Source of the DNA: Pseudomonas palleroniana
GTDB lineage: Bacteria; Pseudomonadota; Gammaproteobacteria; Pseudomonadales; Pseudomonadaceae
Direction: 5' to 3'
DNA length: 41,463 bases
NCBI RefSeq assembly: GCF_003031675.1
Contig: NZ_PYWX01000058.1
Coordinates: forward strand, 1-41,463
The translations under genes and the position numbers were made by a program. Below the pieces are notes generated by a model, which saw only the letters and a program-made list of their open reading frames with translations, had not been told where the DNA came from and searched no databases. This document shows, in pieces, positions 40,484-41,463 of this stretch (its first letter is position 1; the number at the start of each line of letters is the position of its first letter).

Positions 40484-41348
40484 AGCGAGCGTTGAAAACA
40501 GCAACTACAAGCTGCTGGGGTTTGAGAATGACAAGAGCCTGGCGATCATCATGGTGATTGCCACCGGCAAGGTCATCAAAATGAAACTGAGCGAAGTCAT
40601 CAACAGCGAAATAATGGACAACCTGAACAAAATGGAAGTCAAGAACCTGTACAAGAAGTTCTATTCGCAGGGAGGCACGCTGACCGCCTATGACTTGAAC
40701 GATCGTAACGAGAACTCCTGGATGATCTACATCATCCTCAACCTGCTGTTGTTCACCTTCTATATTTTTACCAGCATCGCCGCGACCAAACCCATTTACC
40801 TGGAGTCGCTGGGCATCATCGTCACGCCGGGCACCTTCCTGTATCCGCTGACCTTTCTGATCGTGGACCTGCTCAACGAGCAGTTCGGCCTGCGCCTGGC
40901 CAGAAGGGCCATTCTGTTTGCGTTTGCCAGTAACGCGATGATCATCATCCTGCTCTACGGCTCGACCTTCCTGCCGGGGCTGCCGGGCTGGAAACTGGAT
41001 GGGCCGTACAACGACGTGATCATCCAAGTGTCCTCGGTACTGGTCGCCTCCTCGGTGTCGTTCCTGGTGTCCGAGAATATAAACTCGTACTTGCTGTGCA
41101 AGATCAAAGAGCTGACCAACTCCCAGTACCTGTACCTGCGCATCTTCCTCAGCACATTCTTCGCGGTCATCATCGACAGCTTCCTGTTTTGCTTCATCGC
41201 CTTCTACGGCGCGATGCAAACCAGCGATATCCTGAGCATGATCTACGTGCAGATCGCGATCAAAGTCGGCTTTGCCTTCTTCAATATCCTGCCTGCCTAC
41301 GGTGCGCGCGCATTGTTCAAGCGCTGGATCACCGGCACTACGGCCTGA
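40470..41348 (+). CDS. VUT-family (YhhQ/queuosine-precursor type) transporter with extra N-terminal domain
   Basis: A 292-residue protein. Residues about 88-285 are a VUT_1 membrane domain with six helices: TKPIYLESLGIIVTPGTFLY, then PLTFLIVDLLNEQFGLRLAR is the family signature, and KVGFAFFNILPAYG the last helix. YhhQ-type members import queuosine precursors such as preQ0. Here an additional cytosolic 85 residues precede (ENSNYKLLGFENDKSLAIIM, NKMEVKNLYKKFYSQGG), which I do not recognise. The start overlaps the regulator gene by 14 bp. No queuosine genes are near; a diverged SHMT is. The substrate may therefore be other than preQ0. Confidence 0.82.
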   Translation: MTTYEASVENSNYKLLGFENDKSLAIIMVIATGKVIKMKLSEVINSEIMDNLNKMEVKNLYKKFYSQGGTLTAYDLNDRNENSWMIYIILNLLLFTFYIFTSIAATKPIYLESLGIIVTPGTFLYPLTFLIVDLLNEQFGLRLARRAILFAFASNAMIIILLYGSTFLPGLPGWKLDGPYNDVIIQVSSVLVASSVSFLVSENINSYLLCKIKELTNSQYLYLRIFLSTFFAVIIDSFLFCFIAFYGAMQTSDILSMIYVQIAIKVGFAFFNILPAYGARALFKRWITGTTA

Positions 41349-41377
41349 TTGATTACCTAGCAACTGTGCCTTCACGA

Positions 41378-41400
41378 CTGTAGTGAGCGGGCTTGCCCCG
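41378..41400. repeat. Truncated REP element
   Basis: CTGTAGTGAGCGGGCTTGCC followed by CCG is the left part of a Pseudomonas REP, without its complementary arm. Insertion-element sequence begins directly after it. Confidence 0.7.
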
Positions 41401-41463
41401 GTACAAACCGGGGACATCGTTTACATTTCTAACCGGGGACATGGTTTACAGGCTAATACGCAT
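41401..41463. mobile_element. End of a second insertion sequence (IS21/IS481-like, tentative)
   Basis: AACCGGGGACATCGTTTACA (41406-41425) is repeated 25 bp later as AACCGGGGACATGGTTTACA (41431-41450), one base different. Tandem terminal repeats of this kind and the GGGGACAT..TTTACA words are typical of Pseudomonas IS21-type ends. The transposase genes lie outside the window, so the family stays uncertain. Confidence 0.6.

Noticed and set aside
40467..41417. 316-aa minus-strand frame opposite the VUT transporter
   Set aside because: Shadow of a gene with clear membrane-helix and family signature; the product is rich in Asp, Gln and Arg with no motifs.
1..41463. CRISPR arrays, rRNA genes and complete tRNA genes
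   Set aside because: I looked for regularly spaced repeats and for cloverleaf or rRNA landmarks; only the 20-bp tRNA remnant at 2332 was found.

Overview
The window looks like chromosomal DNA of a fluorescent Pseudomonas (P. fluorescens group). The evidence is high GC and codon use in most genes, several copies of the Pseudomonas GTGGGAGC..GCTTGCTC REP family, a bphO-bphP phytochrome pair, a Tat-exported PLP aminotransferase resembling PtaA of pyoverdine maturation, and an S-pyocin-domain bacteriocin. Everything here is read by eye and from memory of protein families; no database search was run.

Layout. 1-1078 is one end of an IS3-family element (orfA plus a frameshifted orfB cut by the window edge). 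1079-2331 is lower-GC accessory DNA with a YkgJ-type cysteine-cluster gene. It ends exactly at a 20-bp tRNA 3'-end remnant with its terminator, which I read as the attachment-site boundary of an island lying to the left. 2456-6750 is a DUF1656/HlyD/FUSC efflux operon (AaeXAB type), with a small exported protein at its end and a divergent AraC-type regulator. 6864-11306 holds a cupin, two LysE-type exporters (one coupled to a 2-oxoglutarate/Fe(II) oxygenase), an HTH regulator fused to an NBR1-like Ig domain, and a bacterial PH-domain protein.

11360-14100 is an AT-rich accessory patch. It contains a frame-broken DUF3077 gene with a structured leader, a stand-alone HNH protein, a possible tiny hydrophobic peptide, and an HTH antitoxin-like gene with no toxin. 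14265-16600 is a compact bacteriocin locus: a toxin with a colicin E3-type 16S rRNase domain, its immunity protein, a DUF3916 protein and a second E3-type immunity paralogue.

16838-23768 is a two-component system (PmrA/QseB type) diverging from PepSY and cytochrome b genes, followed by a sialidase-like / membrane protein / LTA-synthase-like cassette. A direct-repeat box of PmrA type sits in the divergent promoter. 23769-27739 holds a cytochrome c, a single-domain response regulator and the heme oxygenase/bacteriophytochrome pair. 27730-34745 holds a large UPF1-like SF1 helicase, a PAS-GGDEF cyclase, an orphan amino-acid-binding protein and a LysR regulator; a class III aminotransferase follows.

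36243-41348 holds an unrecognised 234-aa protein, a REP doublet, the PtaA-like enzyme, and a divergent trio: a strongly diverged serine hydroxymethyltransferase homologue, an XRE/S24-like regulator and a VUT (YhhQ-like) transporter with an extra N-terminal domain. The trio shares a palindromic intergenic box. The window closes with another insertion-sequence end lying directly against a truncated REP. The best candidates for undescribed biology are this trio, the bacteriocin locus with DUF3916 and a spare immunity gene, and the sialidase/LTA-synthase-like cassette.
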